A DNA stretch of 64,000 nt. Source: a virus. The stretch's first letter is position 1. The number at the start of each line of letters is the position of its first letter. The DNA is taken from IMG/VR virus record IMGVR_UViG_3300045120_000051, positions 1-64,000 of that record; one strand, 5' to 3'. The position numbers were made by a program, and so were the translations under genes. The notes under the pieces are model-generated. The model made no database searches. It was not told the DNA's origin and worked only from the letters and a program-made list of their open reading frames with translations. Positions 1 to 7,679 of the stretch are shown one piece after another.

Positions 1-1
1 G

Positions 2-256
2 GCGAAGACAACCAGCGTCATCCACACCCTTGTCAACTCGCAACTGACGGCTTCGAAGCAAGCCGAGTTTGATTCGATCACCCGTGAACTGGCATTGCTG
101 CGGGAAATTGAGGGCATCGGCCCAGCCACCATCAGGATTACGGAGGCCATTGCGAAGGCGGAGGCGGCTCTTGCCGAATTGCAGGCAGTCCTCGCTGATC
201 GTAGGCTATCGGCTGTCGATGTTGAGAAGCAGCAGCGTGATCAATCTAAAATCTAA
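2..256 (+). CDS. Partial small phage protein (5' end cut by window)
   Basis: Frame 2 is open from the window edge to a TAA at 254-256 and gives about 84 residues. It begins KTTSVIHTLVNSQLT and continues as a helical, Glu/Ala-rich segment that looks like a coiled coil. Proteins with a similar start sit in lysis or late regions of rhizobial phages, but I cannot assign a function. The gene lies 11 bp upstream of a DUF3597-like gene with a good SD (AAAGGAG), so the two are probably in one operon. The real start is outside the window. Confidence 0.7.
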   Translation, partial: AKTTSVIHTLVNSQLTASKQAEFDSITRELALLREIEGIGPATIRITEAIAKAEAALAELQAVLADRRLSAVDVEKQQRDQSKI

Positions 257-267
257 AGGAGCCCACC

Positions 268-573
268 ATGTTCGACAAAATCATCGCTGCGCTGAAATCG
301 ATGTTTCATCCTGACGTGGCCACGCGCGACGGGGAACGAGAGCATAGCGAGATATCGGCGGCCTTGGACAAGAAGGCCAAGGGCTTGGCGTGGCGCACGT
401 CCATCGTTGATTTGCTGAAGACGCTGGAACTGGATAGCTCGCTGGAGGGACGCCGCACCCTGGCGAAGGAGTTAGGATACGCAACCCCGTTCACCGGATC
501 GGCAAAGGACAATATGTGGTTGCACGACCGTGTGCTATCAGAGGTGAACAGGCACGGGATCAAGATCCCGTAA
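268..573 (+). CDS. DUF3597-like protein
   Basis: The product has 101 residues. The core WRTSIVDLLKTLELDSSLEGR followed by a KELGY segment and a late WLHDRVLSEVNRHG segment matches what I know of DUF3597, a small helical family of unknown function found in proteobacteria and their phages. The N-terminal half (MFDKIIAALKSMF) is amphipathic. The start has AAAGGAG eight bases upstream. The neighbours are small membrane proteins, so a role at the envelope or in lysis is possible but only inferred. Confidence 0.8.
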   Translation: MFDKIIAALKSMFHPDVATRDGEREHSEISAALDKKAKGLAWRTSIVDLLKTLELDSSLEGRRTLAKELGYATPFTGSAKDNMWLHDRVLSEVNRHGIKIP

Positions 574-586
574 GGGGAGACACGCC

Positions 587-661
587 ATGGAACTGATCCT
601 GATCATCATCCTGCTTCTCATCTTCCTTGGGGGTGGCAGGCACTTTGGTGCGATGAACTGA
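587..661 (+). CDS. Tiny membrane protein, 24 aa
   Basis: ATG at 587 is preceded by GGGGAGA (574-580), a good SD. The product is a single hydrophobic helix (ELILIIILLLIFLGGG) with a short polar tail. It resembles the very short DUF3309-type membrane peptides of Rhizobiales. It lies between two other envelope-type genes on the same strand. The function is unknown. Confidence 0.55.
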   Translation: MELILIIILLLIFLGGGRHFGAMN

Positions 662-686
662 CGAACGGCTAACAAAGGAGGCTACC

Positions 687-896
687 ATGGGTCTGATCAT
701 CCGCATCCTGTCCATTCTACTTGCCATCGCGTTTGTGGTTCTTGCTTACTATGTTGTGATTTGGATTCTTGGTCTGCTCGGTATCCATATCCCGCAAAAC
801 ATCCTGACGGTGATCTTCGTCATCATTGGGTTGATGGCGGCCATCGGGGCGTTGTCTGGTCAGTTTGACAACATCTTTCGATGGCCAAATCCGTAA
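687..896 (+). CDS. Small two-TM membrane protein, holin candidate
   Basis: The product has 69 residues with two hydrophobic segments at about residues 3-33 and 38-60, joined by a short loop, and a short polar C-terminus (DNIFRWPNP). An AAAGGAGG SD lies just upstream. Size and topology fit a class II holin, but there is no sequence signature to prove it. The position before two TM-plus-coiled-coil proteins supports a lysis-cassette reading. No endolysin is visible in the window. Confidence 0.7.
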   Translation: MGLIIRILSILLAIAFVVLAYYVVIWILGLLGIHIPQNILTVIFVIIGLMAAIGALSGQFDNIFRWPNP

Positions 897-940
897 GGTG
901 GCGCGTCATCTTTTCTCCAAAGGACGATGGTAATGAAACC

Positions 941-1228
941 ATGTTCGACTGGACCATTAGCCTCGGCAACGTCATCAATGTTCTGATCGTCGCCGGTGGT
1001 GGTGTCCTATTCGTGTATTCCATTCGCTGGAAAGTGGATGATTTGGCGAGGGACATTCTCGAAATGCAGACACAGCTTAAACGGATGGTTGACGTACTGG
1101 TCGAGCAAGGCCGACACGCTGAACGCCTAGCCGCAATGGATAGCCGGATCGCAGCGCAGGGCACGCGGCTTGATGAACTGACGAATCGCTTCAACCGGGA
1201 CCACAATGGTCTGGGGATGAGAAAATAG
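941..1228 (+). CDS. Single-TM coiled-coil protein
   Basis: From ATG 941 the product has 95 residues: one TM helix (residues about 5-25, ISLGNVINVLIVAGGGVLFVYS) followed by a long charged coiled coil (VDDLARDILEMQTQLKRM). An in-frame ATG at 881 would add 20 residues and overlap the preceding gene by 16 bp, but no SD precedes it. The SD for 941 is also distant (AAAGGA, 18 bp), so the start is uncertain. The N-in/C-out topology would suit an i-spanin or holin partner. That is inference. Confidence 0.7.
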   Translation: MFDWTISLGNVINVLIVAGGGVLFVYSIRWKVDDLARDILEMQTQLKRMVDVLVEQGRHAERLAAMDSRIAAQGTRLDELTNRFNRDHNGLGMRK

Positions 1229-1231
1229 AAG

Positions 1232-1600
1232 ATGCCGCCTCGTCGTCCCCCTCCCCCGCCAACTGGATGGTGGTCTCAATTGTCCATGACAGCAAAATTT
1301 GCCACAGCAGTCGGCGCCATAGCCGGTTCCGTCGTTGCGATGGGAACGGCCTGGGCGTTCCTTGACCTCCCTGTCGTCTCAACGAGATCGTGGACGATGG
1401 CCCAGGTCGAGCGGCTTGAGCGAAACATCAAGCAGCAGGGCCAGATCCTCTATGACATCCGGCGTGGGCAGCTTGAGCGCAACGTCATCGACCTTGAGCA
1501 AAAATCCAAGCGGAACTCTGACGAGGAATACCGTTTGCGCGCTCTGAAAGAGGATATGAGGAGGCTCGATACGCAGATCGACCAAATGGGGAAAAAATAA
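1232..1600 (+). CDS. Pro-rich N-term, TM and coiled-coil protein
   Basis: The product has 122 residues: a proline-rich start (PPRRPPPPP), a TM helix at about residues 22-45, then about 75 residues of strongly charged coiled coil ending DTQIDQMGKK. It starts 4 bp after the previous gene. The layout (short cytoplasmic segment, TM, periplasmic coiled coil) is that of inner-membrane spanins, but no partner lipoprotein was found nearby. It is the last gene before a rho-independent terminator. Confidence 0.75.
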   Translation: MPPRRPPPPPTGWWSQLSMTAKFATAVGAIAGSVVAMGTAWAFLDLPVVSTRSWTMAQVERLERNIKQQGQILYDIRRGQLERNVIDLEQKSKRNSDEEYRLRALKEDMRRLDTQIDQMGKK

Positions 1601-1669
1601 TAACGGTTGCTATTGCGGAGGATTGCGCGCCTAGTGTGTGGACTTCATGAAAATCCTCCCCGCTACTTG

Positions 1670-1696
1670 GGCCGCCCGCCAATGGGCGGTCTTTTT
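1670..1696 (+). terminator. Rho-independent terminator
   Basis: A CCGCCC / GGGCGG stem (1672-1677 with 1684-1689) closes a six-base loop and is followed directly by TCTTTTT. It ends the rightward lysis-like operon and separates it from the convergent leftward early operon. Confidence 0.8.
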
Positions 1697-1887
1697 CATT
1701 TCACCGCGCGGCGCAGGTATCGTGGAAACCTTGGTGGATTTCGATGCTGGCCGTCTACAATGAACCGATAACAAGCGGCGGTCTTGACGGCTAACATAAG
1801 GGGCTGCTTGCCGGCGCCGTGCTTCTTGCGGCGGGCCTTTTGCAGTCCTTCCCACCAGCATTGCCAGCCGTACAGATATCGTTTCAT
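1696..1887 (-). CDS. Hypothetical basic Trp-rich small protein
   Basis: The product has 63 residues, basic, with a GWQCWWEGLQKARRKK segment near the N-terminus. Its ATG overlaps the stop of the upstream gene (ATGA at 1884-1887), which argues for real translation by coupling. It is the last gene of the leftward operon. I do not recognise a family. Confidence 0.5.
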   Translation of the reverse strand: MKRYLYGWQCWWEGLQKARRKKHGAGKQPLMLAVKTAACYRFIVDGQHRNPPRFPRYLRRAVK

Positions 1888-2183
1888 GGTTCAAGGTCGC
1901 ATCGGGCGATGACGCGCCCTTTGTCATCGACGTGGATCGCAGTCCCGCTTCCGGTGGGATCTACAGCGGCGTTCAGGTACGTCCGCGCGGACATAGAGTG
2001 CCCGGTGGAGATTGGACCTGAGATGAACGTCCCCGGATTGGGCCTGCCTGCCGTTCCTTCCTGTGCCTTGATCGGGGGACGGTATTCGATGGTCATCCCG
2101 ATCAGCACGCCAATCATGATGCTAGAAAATACCAAACCGACATACAAAAAGATTTCAAACCTTGCTGGAGTGAAAATCCTCAT
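1884..2183 (-). CDS. Single-TM hypothetical protein
   Basis: The product has 99 residues: a TM helix at about 9-30 (FLYVGLVFSSIMIGVLIGM) followed by a polar Gly/Thr-rich domain ending IHVDDKGRVIARC. I chose ATG 2183 because AGGAGG lies 7 bases upstream and because it overlaps the stop of the upstream gene as ATGA. A longer reading frame upstream exists but lacks these signals. Function unknown. Confidence 0.7.
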   Translation of the reverse strand: MRIFTPARFEIFLYVGLVFSSIMIGVLIGMTIEYRPPIKAQEGTAGRPNPGTFISGPISTGHSMSARTYLNAAVDPTGSGTAIHVDDKGRVIARCDLEP

Positions 2184-2578
2184 GCCTTCCTCCTGTTTGC
2201 GATCTTGCGAGATGGCCACTTCCTTTTTGCCGTCAATTTATCGGTCGAAGATCGGAAGTGCGGTCCCTCAGACTTGGCTAGCAGGCGGCGGGTGAATTCC
2301 TCATTGGCTCGTGTGAGCCTCTTGCCCTTGGCAATCGCCGGTACGTCGATCTTGGCGGTTTTCTCGCGGTGGACGGCCACAAGTTTAGGGTCCAGGTTCC
2401 ACCATGAGGCGGGGCCATCGTGGGCATGGAATACAATATGATCGAAGTGGAACAGGCTGATCACGCCATCGGCCTTCACCTTCCGTCTGCGCAGGTCGTC
2501 CCGTTGCTCCTGCGGTAGTAGGCAGGCCAGTGTGGCGGCTAGGCGCTCGGGGAGGGGGACGTAGGAGCGGTTAGTCAT
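2180..2578 (-). CDS. HNH-like small phage protein
   Basis: The product has 132 residues. The segment FHFDHIVFHAHDGPASWWNL followed by HREKTAKIDVPAIAKGKRL resembles small phage HNH-type proteins, with His/Asp pairs and a basic C-terminus. I have not identified a complete HNH metal site, so nuclease activity is an inference. The start at 2578 overlaps the stop of the 27-residue gene upstream (ATGA), which settles it over in-frame ATGs further upstream. Confidence 0.6.
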   Translation of the reverse strand: MTNRSYVPLPERLAATLACLLPQEQRDDLRRRKVKADGVISLFHFDHIVFHAHDGPASWWNLDPKLVAVHREKTAKIDVPAIAKGKRLTRANEEFTRRLLAKSEGPHFRSSTDKLTAKRKWPSRKIANRRKA

Positions 2579-2658
2579 GCTGGCCCCCATGCCAATCGCA
2601 TGGCCATAACCGTCCAGACTATGAGCGTGGCCCAAAGGATTGCCTCCAATATCCTCAT
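2575..2658 (-). CDS. 27-aa membrane peptide
   Basis: This short frame encodes MRILEAILWATLIVWTVMAM followed by RLAWGPA, a single hydrophobic helix. Its start overlaps the stop of the upstream gene (ATGA at 2655-2658) and its stop overlaps the start of the downstream gene (2575-2578), so it fits exactly into a chain of coupled genes. That placement is the main evidence that it is real. Confidence 0.6.
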   Translation of the reverse strand: MRILEAILWATLIVWTVMAMRLAWGPA

Positions 2659-2897
2659 CTACCTAGCTTCCGGCTGCCTGCTGCCATCTCCTTGGCATCC
2701 TTGATCATGTCATCGCGCAACTCGCACCACTCTGGAGTATCCTCCAGAGGATGCATCAGACGAGACGGCTTTACATGGGTGCATGTGTTGTGGACGCGGA
2801 ACACGCACCATGTGCAGATAGCGCGGAAGGAGCCATCATCCTCATGCCTTACGATGGGGCCGAATGATCGCTTGTCTCGCCATTTCGATTTCTTCAT
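2655..2897 (-). CDS. Cys-rich small protein
   Basis: The product has 80 residues with CTWC at about 29-32, then C40 and H42 in CTHV and a later WC, so it could bind zinc. The N-terminus is basic (MKKSKWRDKRS). It is followed by an ATGA-coupled membrane peptide. I do not recognise the family. Confidence 0.6.
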   Translation of the reverse strand: MKKSKWRDKRSFGPIVRHEDDGSFRAICTWCVFRVHNTCTHVKPSRLMHPLEDTPEWCELRDDMIKDAKEMAAGSRKLGR

Positions 2898-2909
2898 GTG
2901 CGTCCTCTT

Positions 2910-3092
2910 TCATAGATGCTCATTCGTTGATGCAGAAATTTCCTCGTCAATCTGCTTCAGAAGCTCTGCGGAGTTCCTCTGCGTTTCCGCGTCTTCATCA
3001 TTGCCTGCATCGGACACGTACTGACGAGCCTCTTTCAGAAGAGCGATCAGGATGCGCCGCTGGCAATCATCGATCTTGCAGTTAAAGATCAT
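2910..3092 (-). CDS. Small acidic helical protein
   Basis: The product has 60 residues, mainly charged helix (LKEAREY-type heptads, then DAETQRNSAELLKQIDEEIS). It sits 12 bp from its neighbour in the leftward early operon. Function unknown. Confidence 0.6.
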   Translation of the reverse strand: MIFNCKIDDCQRRILIALLKEARQYVSDAGNDEDAETQRNSAELLKQIDEEISASTNEHL

Positions 3093-3103
3093 TGCCTGTC
3101 TTC

Positions 3104-3358
3104 CTATTTGTATGACTTCCCGCCAGTGTTGCGGCCGTTGTCCATCGCCTCGGCCGCTTCTTCCTCTGTTTCAGGAACGAACGGACGGCGGACAGTCTTC
3201 TTGAGGGTGATGACTTGGAACCCCGCGCGCCCGAGTTCGATTATCAGGTCGTCGGCAGTTTTATAAGCAAGCCCACGGCCCCAGTTACGAAAGTACGTGG
3301 CGATCACGTCGCGCGCCATCGTGTAAGGTGGCTCTGGCCATTTCCATTCATCGCTCAT
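3104..3358 (-). CDS. Hypothetical early protein
   Basis: The product has 84 residues and starts MSDEWKWPEPPYTMARDVI. I chose ATG 3358 because a longer frame would run through the separate small gene at 3372-3551. Central residues TADDLIIELGRAGFQVITLKK suggest a small helix-strand fold. The tail is acidic and Gly/Lys-rich. Function unknown. Confidence 0.65.
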   Translation of the reverse strand: MSDEWKWPEPPYTMARDVIATYFRNWGRGLAYKTADDLIIELGRAGFQVITLKKTVRRPFVPETEEEAAEAMDNGRNTGGKSYK

Positions 3359-3371
3359 GTTTCGTCGCTCA

Positions 3372-3551
3372 TTAAACCGCCGGATCGAGATCGGCCGGAA
3401 TCTTCCAGCCCAGCGCCTTTGCCAAAGTGAGGCATTCGGCCGCCTTGATGGCAAAGAAAAGGGCGTGAACGTCATCGCCCTTGGCCTTGGCCTTGACCGC
3501 AGCGTCGGCTAGGTCAACCGCAAGCTTTCCGATTTCCTCTGCGCCTGTCAT
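3372..3551 (-). CDS. 59-aa helical protein
   Basis: The product (MTGAEEIGKLAVDLADAAVK start, ending GWKIPADLDPAV) is Ala-rich and helical. A GGGGAG SD lies just upstream of ATG 3551. It has no stop-codon problems and fills the gap between two other early genes. Function unknown. Confidence 0.6.
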   Translation of the reverse strand: MTGAEEIGKLAVDLADAAVKAKAKGDDVHALFFAIKAAECLTLAKALGWKIPADLDPAV

Positions 3552-3561
3552 GGAAACTCCC

Positions 3562-3642
3562 CTAGTTACCCTTCGCCTGGAATTGCAGCCGATACCGCAG
3601 CCTCCCGTACAATCTCTCGTAATCGGGATATGTGCAGTTCAT
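3562..3642 (-). CDS. 26-aa basic peptide
   Basis: This short frame encodes MNCTYPDYERLYGRLRYRL and a short tail. The start overlaps the stop of the upstream gene as ATGA (3639-3642). It is basic and Tyr/Arg-rich. The coupling is the main support. Confidence 0.45.
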   Translation of the reverse strand: MNCTYPDYERLYGRLRYRLQFQAKGN

Positions 3643-3818
3643 CTATCCAAGCCTAAGCGCAGGCTTACTGCTTCTGCCTCATTATCAAATGGTCCGTCAG
3701 TTGGTTCGCCGCCGAGGGGCCAAGTGTAGAGATACCATCCAGCGGTGATGTTGTTGCCAACGCTATCTAGCAAATCGTTGCCGTTGCAGTCTTGATCCAA
3801 ATATACCACGATTTTCAT
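3639..3818 (-). CDS. Hypothetical early protein
   Basis: The product has 59 residues and starts MKIVVYLDQDCNGNDLLD. I chose ATG 3818 because GGAGG lies upstream at a normal spacing. An in-frame ATG at 3848 lacks this. The last part (GPFDNEAEAVSLRLGLDR) is helical. Function unknown. Confidence 0.6.
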   Translation of the reverse strand: MKIVVYLDQDCNGNDLLDSVGNNITAGWYLYTWPLGGEPTDGPFDNEAEAVSLRLGLDR

Positions 3819-3875
3819 CGCCCATCCTCCACGTTCTGCTTCATCCACATTCCTGGTCGTCTGGCTGTTTCATCG

Positions 3876-4241
3876 TCAGCCTTCCGCGTTGACAGTTGCC
3901 ATTGCTGCGGCGCCCTCAAGGGCTTCGATGACGTCGTCAACCGTGCGCTCTTCCGCATTATTCCAAAGGGCGCAACCGCCCTCCGAAATGATACGCTTTG
4001 ACACACCCTTGCTCAGCAGGTAGCGGTATAGCGCGCGAGTCTCTGCGCAGCATAAGCGGTCATTGTGTGTCTCCCCCGTGATGGCAATGCTGATCGCGCC
4101 ATGCACGCAAACGCGCCCTGTACGGTCTTCTTGCTCCCATTTTGCTAAACCACGCCTGCGCACGATCCCGGCGGCTAGCAGCAGGTTTTGACGCCATAGC
4201 TCATTCGATTTTGGCTCATTCCATTTTGGGTCAAATAACAT
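3876..4241 (-). CDS. DUF6197-like protein
   Basis: The product has 121 residues. An N-terminal helix (LLLAAGIVRRRGLAKWEQED) is followed by a GRVCVHGAIS segment and a C-terminal WNNAEERTVDDVIEALEGAA segment. This order (helix, GxxCxxGA, then W-N-x(5)-T-x-x-DVI-x-x-L) is that of DUF6197, a family of unknown function common in actinobacteria and phages. Its start overlaps the stop of a possible 21-aa ORF (4241-4306) and has a GGAAGGA SD. Confidence 0.7.
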   Translation of the reverse strand: MLFDPKWNEPKSNELWRQNLLLAAGIVRRRGLAKWEQEDRTGRVCVHGAISIAITGETHNDRLCCAETRALYRYLLSKGVSKRIISEGGCALWNNAEERTVDDVIEALEGAAAMATVNAEG

Positions 4242-4306
4242 CAGTTATTTCCTTCCGGTTTTGTCATCGTGGTGCCGTCGCCGCCCACCAGTCTCAGCGA
4301 CGGCAT
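4241..4306 (-). CDS. Possible 21-aa leader ORF
   Basis: A short frame (MPSLRLVGGDGTTMTKPEGNN) ends by overlapping the start of the DUF6197-like gene (TGATG). It may be a small coupled gene or just the spacer carrying the next SD. Weak support. Confidence 0.25.
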   Translation of the reverse strand: MPSLRLVGGDGTTMTKPEGNN

Positions 4307-4322
4307 GCGAGCGGGGAGGCCG

Positions 4323-4709
4323 TCACCGCTCGCTCGGGGAGGGACGCCGTGACAGCGGCGGTGGGCCCCGATCTCGTTTCTCCATATTGGCAACCTCTGG
4401 TTCGTCGGCGAACCGTTCGAGCGCCTGACTGATAACCGGCCAGCGCACGAGGGTTTCCTGCCCAAGGGCCATAAGCCGCTGTTTGAGATTCCCGGCCTTG
4501 AATTCCTTCGCCATCTGCACCGCATTGATACGCCGGCCGAGTTCCGTTTCCGTTACCGATGGGGCACCGTCCAGGCGGGCGCGGAGGTCCTTGGCGACGG
4601 CCTTGAGTACCGATAGTTGCCGTGGCAGCAGGTCGGAACGGAACGGCATCTCTTCGTATTCCTCGATCAGGAGTTCGATGACCTCAATCTTCTCTTGGAG
4701 GGTGATCAT
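4323..4709 (-). CDS. Hypothetical helical early protein
   Basis: The product has 128 residues. The first half is coiled-coil-like (LQEKIEVIELLIEEYEEMPF, then RQLSVLKAVAKDLRARLDG) and the C-terminus is disordered and rich in Pro/Arg/Ser. It overlaps its upstream neighbour by 4 bp and belongs to the ERF operon. Function unknown. Confidence 0.65.
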   Translation of the reverse strand: MITLQEKIEVIELLIEEYEEMPFRSDLLPRQLSVLKAVAKDLRARLDGAPSVTETELGRRINAVQMAKEFKAGNLKQRLMALGQETLVRWPVISQALERFADEPEVANMEKRDRGPPPLSRRPSPSER

Positions 4710-5323
4710 GTGATTGTCCTTGCGGGCCTGCGACAGACAAAATCTGGCGGTGTCGTAGGAGGCTTGATGGGCCCCACCTTTGCCGGCCTGCGTTTCCCGG
4801 GCATTGGCGTGACCGCTGGTGCGTTTTCAGGGCCGGTGGCTATCTTGGTAGCCTCTGATGCCGTTGGCGCGTCAGGCGGGCTCGCTGGGGCCTCTATGCC
4901 CACCATGGCTTCCAACTCTGCCCGGAGGGCGCCCTCCTGCAAGCCGGGGATGATCTCGTTGCAGACTACCCACACCATGCGGTTGAAAATCCTGTTAAAT
5001 GCATCCTGAGACAGGGACGCAAAGGCGATGGACTTCGGGATGATTGCCACCTGTTTGGTGCGCGGGTTCTGGAGCATGGTGACGTGGCGAGCCTTGATCT
5101 TGAGCCAAGACATGCTGTCCTCGCGGTCGTGCAGGAAATCGACGGCCTCGCCGACCACTTGCGCCAATGCCCATGCGAGCCGGAACTGACGTACATTGCG
5201 CGGTGTCTTGACCTCGACAAGCAGGGACTTCGTGGTTGGGATTTGGCAGATTTGATCGGCCGAAACCTCGTCCACTGGCACAAGGTGGCTACCTTCACGG
5301 CGCATGGCGATTTCCGTGGTCAC
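4706..5323 (-). CDS. ERF-linked phage protein (DUF1367-like)
   Basis: The product has about 205 residues. The conserved-looking core VKTPRNVRQFRLAWALAQVV, then FLHDREDSMSWLKIKARHV, PKSIAFASLSQDAF and EIIPGL resembles a phage family near DUF1367 that sits next to recombination genes. The C-terminal 60 residues are Pro/Ala-rich and probably disordered. GTG 5323 overlaps the stop of the ERF gene as GTGA, so I chose it. ATG 5305 is the alternative. A role in replication or recombination is inferred from the neighbour. Confidence 0.65.
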   Translation of the reverse strand: MTTEIAMRREGSHLVPVDEVSADQICQIPTTKSLLVEVKTPRNVRQFRLAWALAQVVGEAVDFLHDREDSMSWLKIKARHVTMLQNPRTKQVAIIPKSIAFASLSQDAFNRIFNRMVWVVCNEIIPGLQEGALRAELEAMVGIEAPASPPDAPTASEATKIATGPENAPAVTPMPGKRRPAKVGPIKPPTTPPDFVCRRPARTIT

Positions 5324-6435
5324 GGTGCGAGCCTCTGTTCGAGTTTGCGCCAAACCCCAAGCAAATCCTCCCAATCAGGGGGGAACCAATCTGATTCCGT
5401 AGGCGCTACCGTGCCGTTCCAGAAGGCTTCGGCCTTGTCGTATTCCTTGAACGTCATGAGCTTGGCGATAACCCACTTGCGGACTTCCTCGGGGGGGCCT
5501 TTGAGCGATGGCATCGCGTCGGCCAGCAATATCTCCCCGTCCGCGGTCACGATCTCGTCCGGGGTCAGTTCCTCCCGCCTTTCCTTCATGGCCTTCATCA
5601 CGGTCTTGAGGCGAGCGGGGTCTTTCTTGGCCAGCAGTTTCAGGTTATCGCGGTTTACCGCGTCCCACTGGAGGACCTCTGCGGCAGTCTTCGCCGCGGC
5701 GATGTAGTCCAACATCTTGCCTGCCCAATCGGAGGTCGATGCAGCACTGAAGGCGTGGGGCTCGGCCGGTGCAGATGGCGGCGGAGGAGGGGATGGCACA
5801 CGGGACTTCGGTGCGGTGCGTTGTGGTGGGGCATCGTTGCCGCCCTTGTCCGCGTCGTCATCGTCTCCCGTGGGGATCTGGAACAATGCCAACAGGAAAT
5901 ACTTGCGCGCCGCGGTGTGCGCCTTGTTGAAGGATTTGTCGTCAAATCCGCCCTTGCTGTCGCGGCACCGCGAAAGTCCAGTTTGCACCGGGTGCTCGGG
6001 CCACACCTCGCCGGACGAGTGGACAATCGTGAAGGCGTAGCGCACGGCCACGGCGCGATCCTCATCGAACATGGTGCGGTCAATTTCAGTTTGGAACACG
6101 ACGAGCCCGTGCCTCGCCATCAACGGCGTGAGGCGCTGCAAAATATCTTCCATCCTGGCGTAGTCGTAGCGGTGAAACTCGTTCCTGCCATCCTTGCCGA
6201 TGACGCCGATTTCGCTCATGACGGCACTAATCGCCTGAGCAATCTTGGCCACGCTGGTTTGGGGCAGTTGCGGGAATGGAGCTATTGGCGCAACTGCTGG
6301 CAAAGGCCATTGTGCCACTATCGCCGGAGCCGTCACTGACGACGGGATATCCTGCACAGTGTTACCCATAACTGGGTAACCCGTAATGTTGTCAGGCGAC
6401 GGGACGCGCGTTGCGGATTTCTGGTTCATGTTCAT
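5320..6435 (-). CDS. erf: ERF-family single-strand annealing protein
   Basis: The product has 371 residues. Residues about 60-200 carry the ERF pattern: an N-terminal helix (KIAQAISAVMSEIG), GKDGRNEFHRYDYARMEDI, then PLMARHGLVV and a SFNKAHTAARKYFLLALF helix ending in GDDDDAD. ERF proteins anneal complementary single strands during phage recombination. After a Pro-rich linker (about 205-235) comes an extra C-terminal domain of about 130 residues, longer than in P22 Erf. The start overlaps the upstream stop (TAATG). Confidence 0.9.
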   Translation of the reverse strand: MNMNQKSATRVPSPDNITGYPVMGNTVQDIPSSVTAPAIVAQWPLPAVAPIAPFPQLPQTSVAKIAQAISAVMSEIGVIGKDGRNEFHRYDYARMEDILQRLTPLMARHGLVVFQTEIDRTMFDEDRAVAVRYAFTIVHSSGEVWPEHPVQTGLSRCRDSKGGFDDKSFNKAHTAARKYFLLALFQIPTGDDDDADKGGNDAPPQRTAPKSRVPSPPPPPSAPAEPHAFSAASTSDWAGKMLDYIAAAKTAAEVLQWDAVNRDNLKLLAKKDPARLKTVMKAMKERREELTPDEIVTADGEILLADAMPSLKGPPEEVRKWVIAKLMTFKEYDKAEAFWNGTVAPTESDWFPPDWEDLLGVWRKLEQRLAP

Positions 6436-7316
6436 TACCTCACATCTGCCTGATCTTCGACGGTTACGCCGGGGACTGTGCGCCCTGCCTTGACTTCCTG
6501 TTGAGCGAGCTTGAGCAAGAGCACTTTCACTTCGGCATGGTTTTGAAAATACGCATAGAGCGCCTTATCGTCCGTAATGCCGGTGACAACCTTGACCACC
6601 CCAATGTGGGCCGCCTTGCCGGTGGCACCCCTGATTTTGGTGACGGCTGGAGCCTTCTCGGCGGGGCGCGCCTTGAGTTTCGTCGTCTCCCACTTGATCA
6701 TCGCAGCGCGGATCGCGTCGGCCGCAGCCTTTGCGGCCTTCACGACGGGTTGCCATCTGGCATCGACATCCTTCGCGGCTTGGAAGTGTGGAGCCTTCTC
6801 TTTTTCCCTCTTGGAATCGGCCTCATTGGACAGTTCGAGCAACCGCGAACGCAACGTCTGCGCCCGTGTTAGCGTGGCGTCGTCGGTGATCTCGGCATAG
6901 GCTTCCGCACCGACCTTGGCGCTCTCGATCTGTTCGCGGATCAGTTCTAGGTCACTGATCGTTCCGCTGTTGTCGCCGATGCCTCGGCCGTTAGTCTGTT
7001 CGTGGACCGTATCATCGATGTCGGACCATGAACCGCCGTCCTCCACCTTGCGGAATTCCGCCTCTGAGATTGGGTGTTGTACGGCCCCCATCCATGCATC
7101 CGCAGCCTGGATGGCATTGACCTCGCGTCCATCAATCACGCCTCGGAGGAAGCCGTTCTCATCACGCCAGAACGCAGCGCCGACGTAGTGGTGCCTGCCT
7201 GATATCCTGTCCTTGCGGCGGATGCGGTAGTAGCCGCTCTCTACGTTGTCGATGCCCTCATGGATGGGCACCTTCTCGCCTGCAAGGCGCCGTTGCCAGT
7301 TAAGCCATTGATTCAT
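6435..7316 (-). CDS. Recombination-operon coiled-coil protein
   Basis: The product has 293 residues. Residues 1-90 form a folded-looking domain with many aromatic residues (YYRIRRKDRISGRHHYVG, FWRDENGFLRGVIDGREV). Residues about 120-240 are a long charged helix region (SRLLELSNEADSKREKEKAP, FQAAKDVDARWQPVVKAAKA). Similar proteins lie beside ERF genes in rhizobial phages. I would not assign an activity. Translation is coupled to ERF (TAATG). Confidence 0.7.
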   Translation of the reverse strand: MNQWLNWQRRLAGEKVPIHEGIDNVESGYYRIRRKDRISGRHHYVGAAFWRDENGFLRGVIDGREVNAIQAADAWMGAVQHPISEAEFRKVEDGGSWSDIDDTVHEQTNGRGIGDNSGTISDLELIREQIESAKVGAEAYAEITDDATLTRAQTLRSRLLELSNEADSKREKEKAPHFQAAKDVDARWQPVVKAAKAAADAIRAAMIKWETTKLKARPAEKAPAVTKIRGATGKAAHIGVVKVVTGITDDKALYAYFQNHAEVKVLLLKLAQQEVKAGRTVPGVTVEDQADVR

Positions 7317-7639
7317 GATGCCACCCTCGTCTCATGCTCAACCGTCCAATCTGTGCCGACATAGTGAGATCGATTTCCGAAAGTACCATTCTTTAATTTT
7401 GTGACGCCATGAACGGACACTGAGAAGTCGAGGGTGTCTTGCCATGACCAGACATCGGCCTTGGTGATTTTGTATAGATGCCCATTCTTATCTTTAACGA
7501 TGCTGCCTATCGCGACTCCGCATTCTGCAAGACAATGGTCGCGCAGGGCTGCTTGTGCGATATCTAATTTTTCTTTTGCCGCTTCGCATTCGGCCTTAGC
7601 TGCCTCAATCCTTTGCTTCAGTTCCAAGAAGCCCATCAC
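7313..7639 (-). CDS. Hypothetical early protein
   Basis: The product has 108 residues with an N-terminal coiled coil (ELKQRIEAAKAECEAAKEKL) and a beta-rich second half containing GSIVKDKNGHLYKITK. The stop overlaps the next start by 4 bp. Two adjacent ATG codons could start it. Function unknown. Confidence 0.7.
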   Translation of the reverse strand: MMGFLELKQRIEAAKAECEAAKEKLDIAQAALRDHCLAECGVAIGSIVKDKNGHLYKITKADVWSWQDTLDFSVSVHGVTKLKNGTFGNRSHYVGTDWTVEHETRVAS

Positions 7640-7679
7640 ACTGTCTCCGTTTCTCTATCGAGAAGGTCTGCGGTTTCGA

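Noticed and set aside
4241-4525. 94-aa reading of the minus ORF
   Set aside because: Overlaps the real gene at 4323. Only the last 21 codons may be used.
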